64,000 bases of DNA, taken from Limnochordia bacterium. GTDB taxonomy: Bacteria; Bacillota; Limnochordia; DUMW01. Location: contig JALNWK010000008.1 of assembly GCA_023230925.1 (NCBI GenBank), forward strand, positions 1 to 64,000. Reading direction: 5' to 3'. This document shows, in pieces, positions 26,073 through 34,155 of the stretch. The position numbers and the translations under genes are program-made. The first letter of the stretch is position 1. Every line of letters starts with the position of its first letter. The notes under the pieces were generated by a model. That model was not told where the DNA came from. It did no database searches and worked only from the letters and a program-made list of their open reading frames with translations.

Positions 26073-26486
26073 TTATTCTTTAGGGGCGACCGCGAAGCTG
26101 AACACATGTCCTCCCACAGCACATATCTCATCAACAACTTCAATGACTCTCTCCCAGGGAACGCGACGATCTGCCTCAATCACCACTGGCAATTGAGAGT
26201 TGTCCTTAATACGCCTTGCTACAAGGTCCTGTAGCTGTAGCAGAGATACCTGTTGTCGATCCACATATAGCTTACTATCACGGTCAACGCTAACAACCAA
26301 GTACTCCACTGGTTGGGTGTCCTTGGTGTTCGCCTGGGGGATATCAATGGTTATTCCCGCAGGATTTGTCTTAAAGGTAGTAAATAGCATAAAGAAGACG
26401 ACCAGAAAAAACATGACGTCAATCATGGGTACAATCTGTACTTCTATACGATACTTTCTTCTTCGTTCAAACAGCATCGGGCTCAC
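26073..26486 (-). CDS. exbD: ExbD/TolR-family protein
   Basis: 137 residues: cytoplasmic start, one membrane helix with the essential Asp (VPMIDVMFFLVVFFMLFT, Asp23) and a periplasmic beta-alpha domain (ITIDIPQAN, YLVVSVDRDSKLYVD, PVVIEADRRVPWERVIEVVD). The Asp carries protons in the ExbB-ExbD motor. GTG at 26486 has GGAGG six bases upstream. It lies 43 bases after exbB and 18 before tonB. ExbD versus TolR cannot be decided by sequence; the TonB neighbour favours ExbD. Confidence 0.92.
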   Translation of the reverse strand: MSPMLFERRRKYRIEVQIVPMIDVMFFLVVFFMLFTTFKTNPAGITIDIPQANTKDTQPVEYLVVSVDRDSKLYVDRQQVSLLQLQDLVARRIKDNSQLPVVIEADRRVPWERVIEVVDEICAVGGHVFSFAVAPKE

Positions 26487-26529
26487 CTGTATCCTCCGCG
26501 TGTAGCGGATAAGTAAACGAATTATATCA

Positions 26530-27150
26530 TCAAGATGACTTACCGTTTATAACCTTGATAAAATCAATGAATTCGGTGGCACGCACATCCATATCAGCCA
26601 CCAAGCGCTCAATTCGGGTGGAAATAAAGTAATGAAGGACCACGGTGGGGATGGCAACAATCAATCCTGCCGCAGTGGTAATCAAGGCCTCTGCTATACC
26701 GACGCTGAGTAAAGCTGGCTCAGCAATTCCCTCTAAGGCACCAAGAATGTTAAAGCTCTTCATAATACCTGTAATCGTACCGAGCAACCCAAGTAACGGC
26801 GCAATGGAGATAATTGCATCGAGCATGGGCAAACCCCGTTCTAGCCTATAAATCTCCTGCTGTCCGGCAGCCTTCATATACTCCCGAATCGTCTCCACAT
26901 CACGATCATAATTGGCAATTCCACTACTTAATACCGCGGCTGATGGACCTCTAGCTTTCTTTGCCGCTTGCATTGCCTCTAGTGGCTTGTCTTGCCCGAG
27001 AAGAAGCTTGATCCGTTCGATCAAATCCCTGGTATCCCATCGACACCGAGCAGTATAAATCAATCTCTCCAAGCTAATTGCCAATGCGATAATCGAGCAA
27101 AGCAAAAGTGGGACCATGACCGGTCCACCCTTAACCAGGATATCCACCAT
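26530..27150 (-). CDS. exbB: ExbB/TolQ-family proton channel
   Basis: 206 residues with three membrane helices: GGPVMVPLLLCSIIALAISL near 8-27, LDAIISIAPLLGLLGTITGI and ALITTAAGLIVAIPTVVLHY. A cytoplasmic loop of about 80 residues (DTRDLIERIKLLLGQ) separates the first two. ExbB pentamers surround an ExbD dimer and use the proton gradient. The frame is open to a GTG at 27183, but ATG at 27150 has GGAGG about eleven bases upstream and fits the family N-terminus. First gene of the operon. Confidence 0.93.
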   Translation of the reverse strand: MVDILVKGGPVMVPLLLCSIIALAISLERLIYTARCRWDTRDLIERIKLLLGQDKPLEAMQAAKKARGPSAAVLSSGIANYDRDVETIREYMKAAGQQEIYRLERGLPMLDAIISIAPLLGLLGTITGIMKSFNILGALEGIAEPALLSVGIAEALITTAAGLIVAIPTVVLHYFISTRIERLVADMDVRATEFIDFIKVINGKSS

Positions 27151-28314
27151 GTCCAAATCAACCTCCGCGCCAACAGCTTGCACTCACGTCAAGAACGATA
27201 TCTTGCTAACAGTAGGTTCCACATCCATTCGACAAATTCCTGCTTTAATCTGGTGTATTTTGCAGTTCCCTGCACATTAAGCAAAAAAGGGGTGATAGTA
27301 TTCCTGCCCAGGGGAATACGCCTTGTCCTCACTGTGACGGTGCATGAAAACCACGGAAAATCAGCGTTACACATTCATGAATTTCCAGTAGCTAGTCTTC
27401 TTGAAAACAGCATGATCATGTGGCAACGACATCCTTTGAACACCGCTACAGTTAGGTGGTCACTGCACTTCAGAACATTAGGTTACATTGCCCCGGCGAA
27501 ACCACCGACTAAGCCATGCCTATCGTCACCCTTGGGAGCAGTAGGATTTATGGCCAAGGCCATCAAGGAGGCCACAGAAGACAAGCTTCGCCAGAATCAG
27601 GTTCCTTGGATGGTTGCCTATATAATATGTATAGAACTTGTTGCATCTAAGCCAGACCATCACTAACAAATGCCTTCAGGGATGCAAATATCCCGTGGTC
27701 ACTCTAACATCGGGCAGACCCCTTGGACTTTGGCAATACACAGCACCAAAACCAGGTAGCTACAAGTACCCTGGTGAAGTCTTTCCACAGAGCCGTGGGC
27801 TTACCTGTTTGACCTTCAATAGCCAGCACATGCAGTAATCGACTAAGTGTCCTTAAGTTAAGTTGGGTGGAAGTAGTACTTCAAGTAAGACTAGAATATC
27901 TTGATCGCAGTTTTAGCCACTCCATATCCTCCGCCCGCAACGAAAACGGACGAATTTGTTGGGGTTTCTACCGGTTCTGATGGACCCCGATCGGCAGCCC
28001 CACACGACGTCTAGCAGCATTCCCTTCCCCGCCAATCAGATCCTTAACTGGGGCTGGCGTAAAAACGTTTACAAATCGTATTGACGACTTTTAACCAATA
28101 TGGTAATATTAATGAAACACAAGTGAGAACGCTACGCGCACACCAAGTCCTACCTGGGTCCACGAACACCTGTGTCCCACTATTGGCTGCGTTCCTCAGC
28201 TTTTCTTTCGCTCTCAATAACTTCAAAGAACTGGCAAGAAAGCACACCGAGTTGCCTAGTTTTGAGCGGAGTTATGTCCAAATCGGATAGAATTTGTATA
28301 GGGGGAGGATTAAG
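27151..28314. other. 1.1-kb mostly non-coding region
   Basis: Between divergent exbB and the ROK gene. Frames on both strands are short, lack ribosome binding sites and resemble no family. One 7-bp hairpin GTATTCC/GGAATAC with an 8-base loop lies at 27298-27319; a plus-strand promoter is at 28081-28109, leaving about 200 bases of leader before the ROK gene. It could be a decayed gene. Confidence 0.5.
28081..28109 (+). promoter_or_regulatory. SigA-type promoter for the ROK-chrA operon
   Basis: TTGACG (28081-28086), 17-base spacer, TAATAT (28104-28109), about 200 bases before the ROK start. Confidence 0.6.
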
Positions 28315-29517
28315 TTGGAAAATAAGCACGTTCTTTCTACCCTTGATGAAAATACTTTGCGCGTCCTGAACTGTATTCTCATGCAGACTAGTCCAACTAT
28401 CACAAGCTTGATGGAGCTTACGGGTATGCCCCGGACCACTTTAGCCCGGAATATTAAGGAACTTGTTGATCTTGAACTAGTCCAACAGGAAAACACGGAC
28501 GTTACTACGGTGGGAAGACCACCCGTATTGTTCTCCGTTAACCCCGATGGTGTACACATGGTCGGCATCGAGTTGTCCCGCTCTAACATCCGGGTGCTTA
28601 TCTGTAACGCTCTACTTGAACCAGTTTGGGTTTGCGATTTAGCCATTGATGCAAAACGCAATGCTTTGGATGTCTTCCGTTCTGTGACCGGGCTTCTTGA
28701 GGAACATCTTAGGGAGCGACCAAAAGAGCGGTTGATCGGCGTCGGTATTGGTTCGGTCGGCCCACTGGATCTTGAGCATGGGATTCTGCTGAACCCCTCT
28801 AGTTTCCCTAATCCCACCTGGCAGAACATCGATTTGAAGGATATCTTCGAATCCAAGTTTGAAACCCCTGTCTTTATCGCTAACGGCGCCACTACCGCCG
28901 TTATGGGAGAACATGTCATCCATGCCCCCCGGGGAGTGCACAGTGTCATTTATATCAATATCGGGGTGGGGATCCGCTGTGGAATCATCGCTAAGGATAT
29001 GTTACTAAGCGGCGACAGTGATACCGAGGGTGCCTACGGACATATGATCGTCGAGCCGGGAGGACGACCCTGTCACTGTGGAAAGTTTGGCTGCATCGAA
29101 GCGATTTCCACTGTTCCGGCAATTGTTAATGCCTTTCGCTCCGAGATCCGCAAAGGTCGGGATAGTTACCTGATGAGCAACATGACCCTAGATAGCATCA
29201 CCTTCAAGGACATTTGTATCGCAGCGGACAACGATGATCCTCTGGCTGTTCAGGTTCTACAAGAGGCAGCCAACTACATGGGAATTGCCATCGCCAATAT
29301 TGTGAACATCCTGCACCCACAAATGGTTGTCCTCGGAGGGATGATCTCTGACACATCCGATCTTTATTACCGCGAGGCAGTCCGAACTGCACAGCGCATG
29401 CTCTATAACCCGGGCCATCTCCGCTGTGCCTTCCGTCGTCCTGCATGGGGTCACAATGCAATTGCCGCCGGAGCAGCCGCGTTGGTCCTCTCACACTATC
29501 TACAGAAAGGAGTGTAA
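28315..29517 (+). CDS. ROK-family transcriptional regulator
   Basis: 400 residues. N-terminal winged helix (about 10-70: LRVLNCILMQTSPTITSLM, MPRTTLARNIKELVDLELV) joined to a ROK sugar-kinase-like domain. The zinc motif CHCGKFGCIEAI and GHMIVEPGGRP are present; the ATP-site-like YINIGVGIRCGI is conserved. Such proteins (NagC, XylR) usually repress sugar genes and bind a sugar ligand. TTG at 28315 has GGGGGAGG six bases upstream; an upstream TTG at 28294 is not supported. It precedes two chromate-transporter genes by three bases, so it may control them. Confidence 0.9.
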   Translation: MENKHVLSTLDENTLRVLNCILMQTSPTITSLMELTGMPRTTLARNIKELVDLELVQQENTDVTTVGRPPVLFSVNPDGVHMVGIELSRSNIRVLICNALLEPVWVCDLAIDAKRNALDVFRSVTGLLEEHLRERPKERLIGVGIGSVGPLDLEHGILLNPSSFPNPTWQNIDLKDIFESKFETPVFIANGATTAVMGEHVIHAPRGVHSVIYINIGVGIRCGIIAKDMLLSGDSDTEGAYGHMIVEPGGRPCHCGKFGCIEAISTVPAIVNAFRSEIRKGRDSYLMSNMTLDSITFKDICIAADNDDPLAVQVLQEAANYMGIAIANIVNILHPQMVVLGGMISDTSDLYYREAVRTAQRMLYNPGHLRCAFRRPAWGHNAIAAGAAALVLSHYLQKGV

Positions 29518-29519
29518 CC

Positions 29520-30116
29520 ATGGAAGCTGTACAGACACAGGCTAGACGAGATCGGCTGCAGCAGGTATTCGAGATATTTGCAACTTTTTTCAAGATTGGT
29601 TTTTTTACCATCGGGGGCGGATACGCAATGATCCCGTTGATCAAAGATGAAACAGTGGATAAGAAGGGCTGGATCAGTGATGAGGATATCATCGACATTT
29701 TCGCCGTTTCGGAATCAATGCCCGGCTCCATCTCAGTTAATTCTGCGACCCTGCTGGGTTATCGTCTGGCGGGCTTTGCCGGTGCCATTGGAGGCATGTT
29801 AGGCGTTGTTCTGCCTTCCTTTGTTATCCTAAGCTGCGTTGCTGCCTTCGCCTCGGAGCTTGACGCCAATCCAGTTATTACCGCGGCCTTTTGGGGAATT
29901 CGCTGCTGTGTGGTCGGGCTAATCTTACATGCAGCCATCGACCTAATCAAGTTGAGCGTACAAGATGCAATGGGGATATTACTAGTAATCGGTACCGTCC
30001 TGCTGGTAGTTGGTGCAAACGTGCATGCCATATTTGCAATCGCCATCGGCCTGGTCGTTGGCATTGTCCGCTCACTGCTAAGTACTAATAAGCCGACGAA
30101 AGGAGCGCGAGCCTAG
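29520..30116 (+). CDS. chromate transporter, first half
   Basis: 198 residues, one of two CHR-family half-proteins. FKIGFFTIGGGYAMIPLIKDE and SESMPGSISVNSATLLGYRLAG are the family motifs; about six membrane segments follow. Chromate transporters move chromate or sulfate-like anions; split short CHR pairs need both halves. ATG at 29520 has AAAGGAG upstream. It starts three bases after the ROK gene and overlaps the next gene by one base. Confidence 0.9.
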   Translation: MEAVQTQARRDRLQQVFEIFATFFKIGFFTIGGGYAMIPLIKDETVDKKGWISDEDIIDIFAVSESMPGSISVNSATLLGYRLAGFAGAIGGMLGVVLPSFVILSCVAAFASELDANPVITAAFWGIRCCVVGLILHAAIDLIKLSVQDAMGILLVIGTVLLVVGANVHAIFAIAIGLVVGIVRSLLSTNKPTKGARA

Positions 30117-30697
30117 TGATCTACATCAAGCTGTTTTTCATATTCTTTCGGATTGGTCTGTTTAGTTTTGGTGGCGGCTACGCGATGATCCCCCTGATCC
30201 AAGATGAACTGGAGATTCAAGGTTGGATGGACACTACCGAATTCCACAGCTTGATTGCCATCTCTGAGATCACCCCCGGATCCATTTCCGTAAACTCCGC
30301 CACCTTGGTGGGGTATCACGTGGGAGGGATCCCTGGGGCTGCGATAGCCACTGCGGGCATTGTCTTACCATCATTGCTTCTAGCTTTGCTCATATCCAAG
30401 TTTATGCAAAGACATGAAAGGAGCGAATTGATGCAAGAGGCGTTTTTGGCTATGCGCCCAGTGATCTGTGGACTAATCGTTGCCGCGGCATTCTTTGTCG
30501 CTGAGACCTCTATCCTCAAACAACCGATTACCCTTGGCCTTCCAAAAGGATTTGCTCAGCTACCAGAGCTTATCAACATCAAAGCGCTGGTTATCCTCGG
30601 CCTGACCCTATTGGGAGTAAGACGCCTTAAGGCCCACCCGATCCTAGTTCTGACCTGTTCGGCTCTAGCTGGCATCATACTCACCTATTGGCCATAG
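30116..30697 (+). CDS. chromate transporter, second half
   Basis: 193 residues, partner of the preceding gene. FRIGLFSFGGGYAMIPLIQDE and SEITPGSISVNSATLVGYHVG repeat the same motifs. GTG at 30116 overlaps the TAG of the first half by one base (TAGTG), with AAAGGAG about 12 bases upstream. Short-chain CHR pairs are typical of Bacillota and are thought to sit in the membrane in opposite orientation. Confidence 0.9.
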   Translation: MIYIKLFFIFFRIGLFSFGGGYAMIPLIQDELEIQGWMDTTEFHSLIAISEITPGSISVNSATLVGYHVGGIPGAAIATAGIVLPSLLLALLISKFMQRHERSELMQEAFLAMRPVICGLIVAAAFFVAETSILKQPITLGLPKGFAQLPELINIKALVILGLTLLGVRRLKAHPILVLTCSALAGIILTYWP

Positions 30698-30714
30698 ATA
30701 TAGTGGGTATCGCT

Positions 30715-31263
30715 TCAAATAGCAGGATGGAACGGTACCCTCGCCGCCCGATACTCCTGAGAAGCCAGACTCATCAGGATGATTCGGCAGGTCTGCTTAT
30801 TTTCATTTTGTCGATAGACAAAGCCTTCTTCGCGAAAACCACACTTGCTATAGCAATGAATGGCCCGCTGATTGTAGTCGTAGACGCGCAAGTATATCTT
30901 ATTTAGACTAAGGTGGTCAAAACCGTAGGCCAACATCAAAGAAACCGCCTCAGTTCCTATACCTTGATTCCAACACTTGTGATCCCCGATGCGGATCCCC
31001 AGCTCTGCTTCTTTACTACGCCAGGCAATACGGCTCAGCCCAACATCGCCGATGATCAAGTTGTTGCTTCTCAACGCAATTCCCAGCAGTTTTGCGTGGG
31101 GATCACTTTTGGCCTTATCCAACCAAGGCCCACACTCAGCAACAGTGGTGGGGTAATCACCTTCCATGTAGTACTTCAGCTCATCATCCCTGCCCCACCT
31201 GGCAATCCGAACGAAATCTCCCTCGTTAATTGCCCGTAATCTGACAATCTCCCCTTCTAGCAT
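30715..31263 (-). CDS. GNAT-family N-acetyltransferase
   Basis: 182 residues of the RimJ/RimL type. IVRLRAINEGDFVRIARW opens the domain; GIRIGDHKCWNQGIGTEAV is the acetyl-CoA loop, LSLNKIYLRVYDYNQRAIHC and YSKCGFREEG follow. The substrate may be a protein N-terminus, an amino acid or an antibiotic. ATG at 31263 has AAAGGTGG seven bases before it; the longer frame to 31371 is not used. Convergent with the chromate transporter, 17 bases away. Confidence 0.88.
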   Translation of the reverse strand: MLEGEIVRLRAINEGDFVRIARWGRDDELKYYMEGDYPTTVAECGPWLDKAKSDPHAKLLGIALRSNNLIIGDVGLSRIAWRSKEAELGIRIGDHKCWNQGIGTEAVSLMLAYGFDHLSLNKIYLRVYDYNQRAIHCYSKCGFREEGFVYRQNENKQTCRIILMSLASQEYRAARVPFHPAI

Positions 31264-31495
31264 GACACGGCCACCTTTCCTAAAGTAGGATCCAACCTGC
31301 ATCAACACAAGTAGGTGTCCGTCAAGTCTTAATCTTTTGGATGTTAGGATCAAAGGCCACCCGCCGCACAACCTTTCTTTCGCACCATTCGGTATACTTG
31401 CTTTTTACGCTATTAAAATTATATTCTCAAGATTCGTTCTTAAGGCCGGTATACCTGCAAGTAATAATAGGCAAGGTGGTGTTATTTAGGTGGTA

Positions 31496-32338
31496 TCAGT
31501 TAGTTTGTAGATCGGCTGCCCGCATCATCAATGCCCTAATGTAATAATCAGGCAGACGTACTGAGCCGAAGTAGATCTGATCCTTTCCGGCACCATGGCA
31601 ATCGGACCCCCCGGTAACGAGCAGATCATAGTCCTCTGCTATCTGCATAAACGTCTCCTCTTGCTCTTTGCTATGCTGTGGATAGAAGACTTCAAGACCA
31701 GCAAGGCCCGCATCAACAAGTGTAGGAAGGTATTTCAAACCCGCGGGGCTAAGGCCAGGATGGGCGAGGACCGGTACCCCCCCGGCATTGATGATCAAAT
31801 CAATAGCTTCCAACGTATGACAACGGGCCCGCGAAACGTAGGCCGGTTTGCCCTGGCCAAGAAACCGTGCAAATCCTTCCGCGATACTACTAGTATAGCC
31901 TCTAGCCATTAGCACCCGGGCCACATGGGCCCTGCCCACCGCCGCACCTTCGGCGACGGCCAAAACATCATTCAGATCTAGGCACATCCCCATCTGCTGC
32001 AGCAGCTCTACAGTTCTAGTCACCCGTCTCATACGCGAGAGTCGCAGTTGGTCCAGTGCGGAAAGCAGGAATGGATCCGCTGGAGAAAAACAATACCCGA
32101 GGATATGAATCTCCCCCTGGCCCAATTCGGTACTTAGTTCGACTCCTGAAATGACATTAACCTGTAACCTCTCCCCTTCCTGCATGGTGGGAAAAACATT
32201 ATCAATTGCATCGTGATCTGTAATGGCAATTGTACTAAAGCCCTGTTCCCATGCCTTTTGGACAATCTCCTCAGGAGTATAGGTCCCATCTGAAGCATTG
32301 GTATGAATATGCAAATCTGCAACCACTAAGTAGCTCAC
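31496..32338 (-). CDS. PHP-domain phosphoesterase, RNase AM/YciV-like
   Basis: 280 residues. DLHIHTNASDGTYTPEEIV, ITDHDAIDN, EIHILGY, VLAHPGL and GGSDCHG are the PHP metal ligands. Homologues remove nucleotides from pAp and the 5' end of short RNAs. GTG at 32338 overlaps the sigF stop by four bases, so it may be translated with sigF and be expressed at sporulation onset; that link is inference. The domain is complete. Confidence 0.88.
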   Translation of the reverse strand: MSYLVVADLHIHTNASDGTYTPEEIVQKAWEQGFSTIAITDHDAIDNVFPTMQEGERLQVNVISGVELSTELGQGEIHILGYCFSPADPFLLSALDQLRLSRMRRVTRTVELLQQMGMCLDLNDVLAVAEGAAVGRAHVARVLMARGYTSSIAEGFARFLGQGKPAYVSRARCHTLEAIDLIINAGGVPVLAHPGLSPAGLKYLPTLVDAGLAGLEVFYPQHSKEQEETFMQIAEDYDLLVTGGSDCHGAGKDQIYFGSVRLPDYYIRALMMRAADLQTN

Positions 32339-33120
32339 CCCGCATCCTTGTCGAGGGAGTCGGCAAGCAAGTCTCGTAGTTGGTACAAAACTTGTTTCTC
32401 CAACCGAGACACTTGGGCTTGGGACAGCTCCAACTCCCCTGCTGCCTCCGTCTGGGTCTTATCTTGAATAAACCGCAGAATCACTAGTTGGCGCATCCGT
32501 GGAGAAAGCCTACCAAGAGCCTCCCTTAGCGCAATATTGTCTACCCATTGTTCATCTTCTACCTCGTTGCTAAGCCGGTCTTCCAGGAGTATACTACTAT
32601 CTTCACCTTCCACGATGGGTTCTTGCAAAGACATGGGAGCCTGAATGGACTCCAGGGCAGCCACCAACTCCTCTTTACTAACTTCCAGTACTTCGGCCAG
32701 CTCAGCGGGTGTTGGGCTGGCCCCTGATTCCTGGGTCATCTTTTCTTGAAGAGCCCGGGCGGTCATAGCCAACTGCCGCATACTCCGACTAACCCTAATC
32801 GGTTGGTCTTCTCTTAAGTAGTGTTTGATCTCCCCGACAATTCTAGGCACGGCATAGGTGGAAAACTGTACTTGTCTTTCCAAATCAAATCCATCGATCG
32901 CCTTTAATAGGCCGACACAACCAATTTGGTACAAATCCTCTGCATTCTTCCCCCGATGCACAAATCGCTGCACTATACTCATCACTAGTCGCAAATTATG
33001 ATGAACTAACCGTTCCCGGGCGACGGGATCACCGGCTTGGGAATCCTCTAGAAGTTGCCTGGTTTCGTTTTCGGTTAACAGTTCAGTGCAGGGTAGCTCG
33101 ATTTCGAATAGTTCTCGCAT
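32335..33120 (-). CDS. sigF: RNA polymerase sporulation sigma factor SigF
   Basis: First forespore-specific sigma factor (261 aa). Region 2 has NLRLVMSIVQRFVHRGKNAE and DLYQIGCVGLLKAIDGFD; region 3 LREDQPIRVSRSMRQLA; region 4 LSPRMRQLVILRFIQDKTQT followed by ELSQAQVSRLEKQVL. ATG at 33120. Directly after spoIIAB (7-base gap), in the classic spoIIA order. Held inactive by SpoIIAB until the septum forms. Confidence 0.96.
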   Translation of the reverse strand: MRELFEIELPCTELLTENETRQLLEDSQAGDPVARERLVHHNLRLVMSIVQRFVHRGKNAEDLYQIGCVGLLKAIDGFDLERQVQFSTYAVPRIVGEIKHYLREDQPIRVSRSMRQLAMTARALQEKMTQESGASPTPAELAEVLEVSKEELVAALESIQAPMSLQEPIVEGEDSSILLEDRLSNEVEDEQWVDNIALREALGRLSPRMRQLVILRFIQDKTQTEAAGELELSQAQVSRLEKQVLYQLRDLLADSLDKDAG

Positions 33121-33127
33121 CCTTGCT

Positions 33128-33574
33128 TCAATCCTTTTCGCCTGCTTTTTGCTTCTTCATATGAACTGTGGTACCCACACCCACCGTTGAATCTAGTACT
33201 ACTTCATCCATGTACATATTAATGAAGGCTAGTCCAAGCCCCATGCGTTCCTCAGGCAAGGTCGTATATGTAGGTTCTAAGGCCTGATCAACATTCTTAA
33301 TACCCCGCCCCTGATCCCGTACTGTAATCTGTAGGGTATCTGCATTAAGAATTGCCATCTCAATCACAACAGTACCAACAGTCTCGGCATAGGCATGAAT
33401 AACACAATTAGACACTGCCTCGGATACGGCCACCTTAACCTCATCTAGTTCCTCTAGGGTAAAATCTAGCTGGGCGGCAAATACCGCAACCGCAGTCCTG
33501 GCAAAGGCCACATTTTCCGCAAGACTGGGAAACTCCATTCGCACATGATTAGTAACTGCAGATTTACTCTCCAT
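33128..33574 (-). CDS. spoIIAB: anti-sigma F factor / protein kinase
   Basis: 148-residue GHKL-type Ser/Thr kinase that binds SigF and phosphorylates SpoIIAA. The N box ELDEVKVAVSEAVSNCVIHAY, the G1 box DQGRGIK and the G2 box RMGLGLAFI are present. Standard length. It lies 12 bases after spoIIAA and 7 before sigF. Confidence 0.95.
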   Translation of the reverse strand: MESKSAVTNHVRMEFPSLAENVAFARTAVAVFAAQLDFTLEELDEVKVAVSEAVSNCVIHAYAETVGTVVIEMAILNADTLQITVRDQGRGIKNVDQALEPTYTTLPEERMGLGLAFINMYMDEVVLDSTVGVGTTVHMKKQKAGEKD

Positions 33575-33586
33575 AGGAATACCCCT

Positions 33587-33973
33587 TTATCGAATAATTT
33601 CAAAAGCCTGTTTCTCCGACTGGCACATTTCCACAAGCTTCAAGACACCGGAAACCGCAAAGATCTGCTGAACCTGGGGAACTGCTCCCACAATCACTAA
33701 CTTTCCACCCCGCCCTTGCACTTCCTTGTATCTTCCTAAAATGGCACCTAATCCGGATGAGTCAATAAACTTGACCTGAGTAAGGTTAAGAATAATATGC
33801 CGCAAATAGTCATGGTTAGCTAGTTCACCATCAACTTGGCTCCGAAACTGCGGGGCCGTCACCAAATCCAATTCGCCACTGAGCCGTACAAGTAATGCAT
33901 TACCCCGTTTTTGCGTATTCATATACCCTGGCGACAGAACCACGGATCTTTGTCGCCACACCGCCTTTCGCAT
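33587..33973 (-). CDS. spoIIAA: anti-sigma F factor antagonist
   Basis: STAS-domain protein that frees SigF when dephosphorylated by SpoIIE. VRLSGELDLVTAPQFRSQV and VKFIDSSGLGAILGRYKEVQ contain the phosphorylated Ser. ATG at 33973 has GAGGAAG eight to ten bases upstream (128 aa); ATG at 33922 (111 aa) fits the Bacillus length but has only a close AGGG. A SigH-like promoter is at 34112-34138. Confidence 0.94.
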   Translation of the reverse strand: MRKAVWRQRSVVLSPGYMNTQKRGNALLVRLSGELDLVTAPQFRSQVDGELANHDYLRHIILNLTQVKFIDSSGLGAILGRYKEVQGRGGKLVIVGAVPQVQQIFAVSGVLKLVEMCQSEKQAFEIIR

Positions 33974-34111
33974 AAGATAAGCTTCCTCGCTGCAGCAATG
34001 TCAATAACCACATATGTCTATTCCCATATTTGCCGTCTCAAGAATAGTGCTTGTCCAGATCAACACCCCATTTTCTAACGGTTGTTCTTCAAGCACATTA
34101 CCTTTTAGTAA

Positions 34112-34138
34112 ATTCTGCGCATAGACGGATAATCCTTC
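34112..34138 (-). promoter_or_regulatory. SigH-like promoter for spoIIA
   Basis: Minus strand GAAGGATTA (34138-34130), 13-base spacer, AGAAT (34116-34112). The SigH pattern is RWAGGAxxT-14-HGAAT, as at the Bacillus spoIIA promoter. About 140 bases before spoIIAA and after the dacF stop, so spoIIA could be switched on apart from dacF. Confidence 0.5.
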
Positions 34139-34155
34139 TTTTATCTATTCTTGGG

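Noticed and set aside
27187..27192. TTGACG just before exbB
   Set aside because: No matching -10 at 16-18 bases.
26992..27666. 224-codon plus-strand frame antisense to exbB
   Set aside because: Its first part is the shadow of exbB; the rest has no family pattern and no ribosome binding site.
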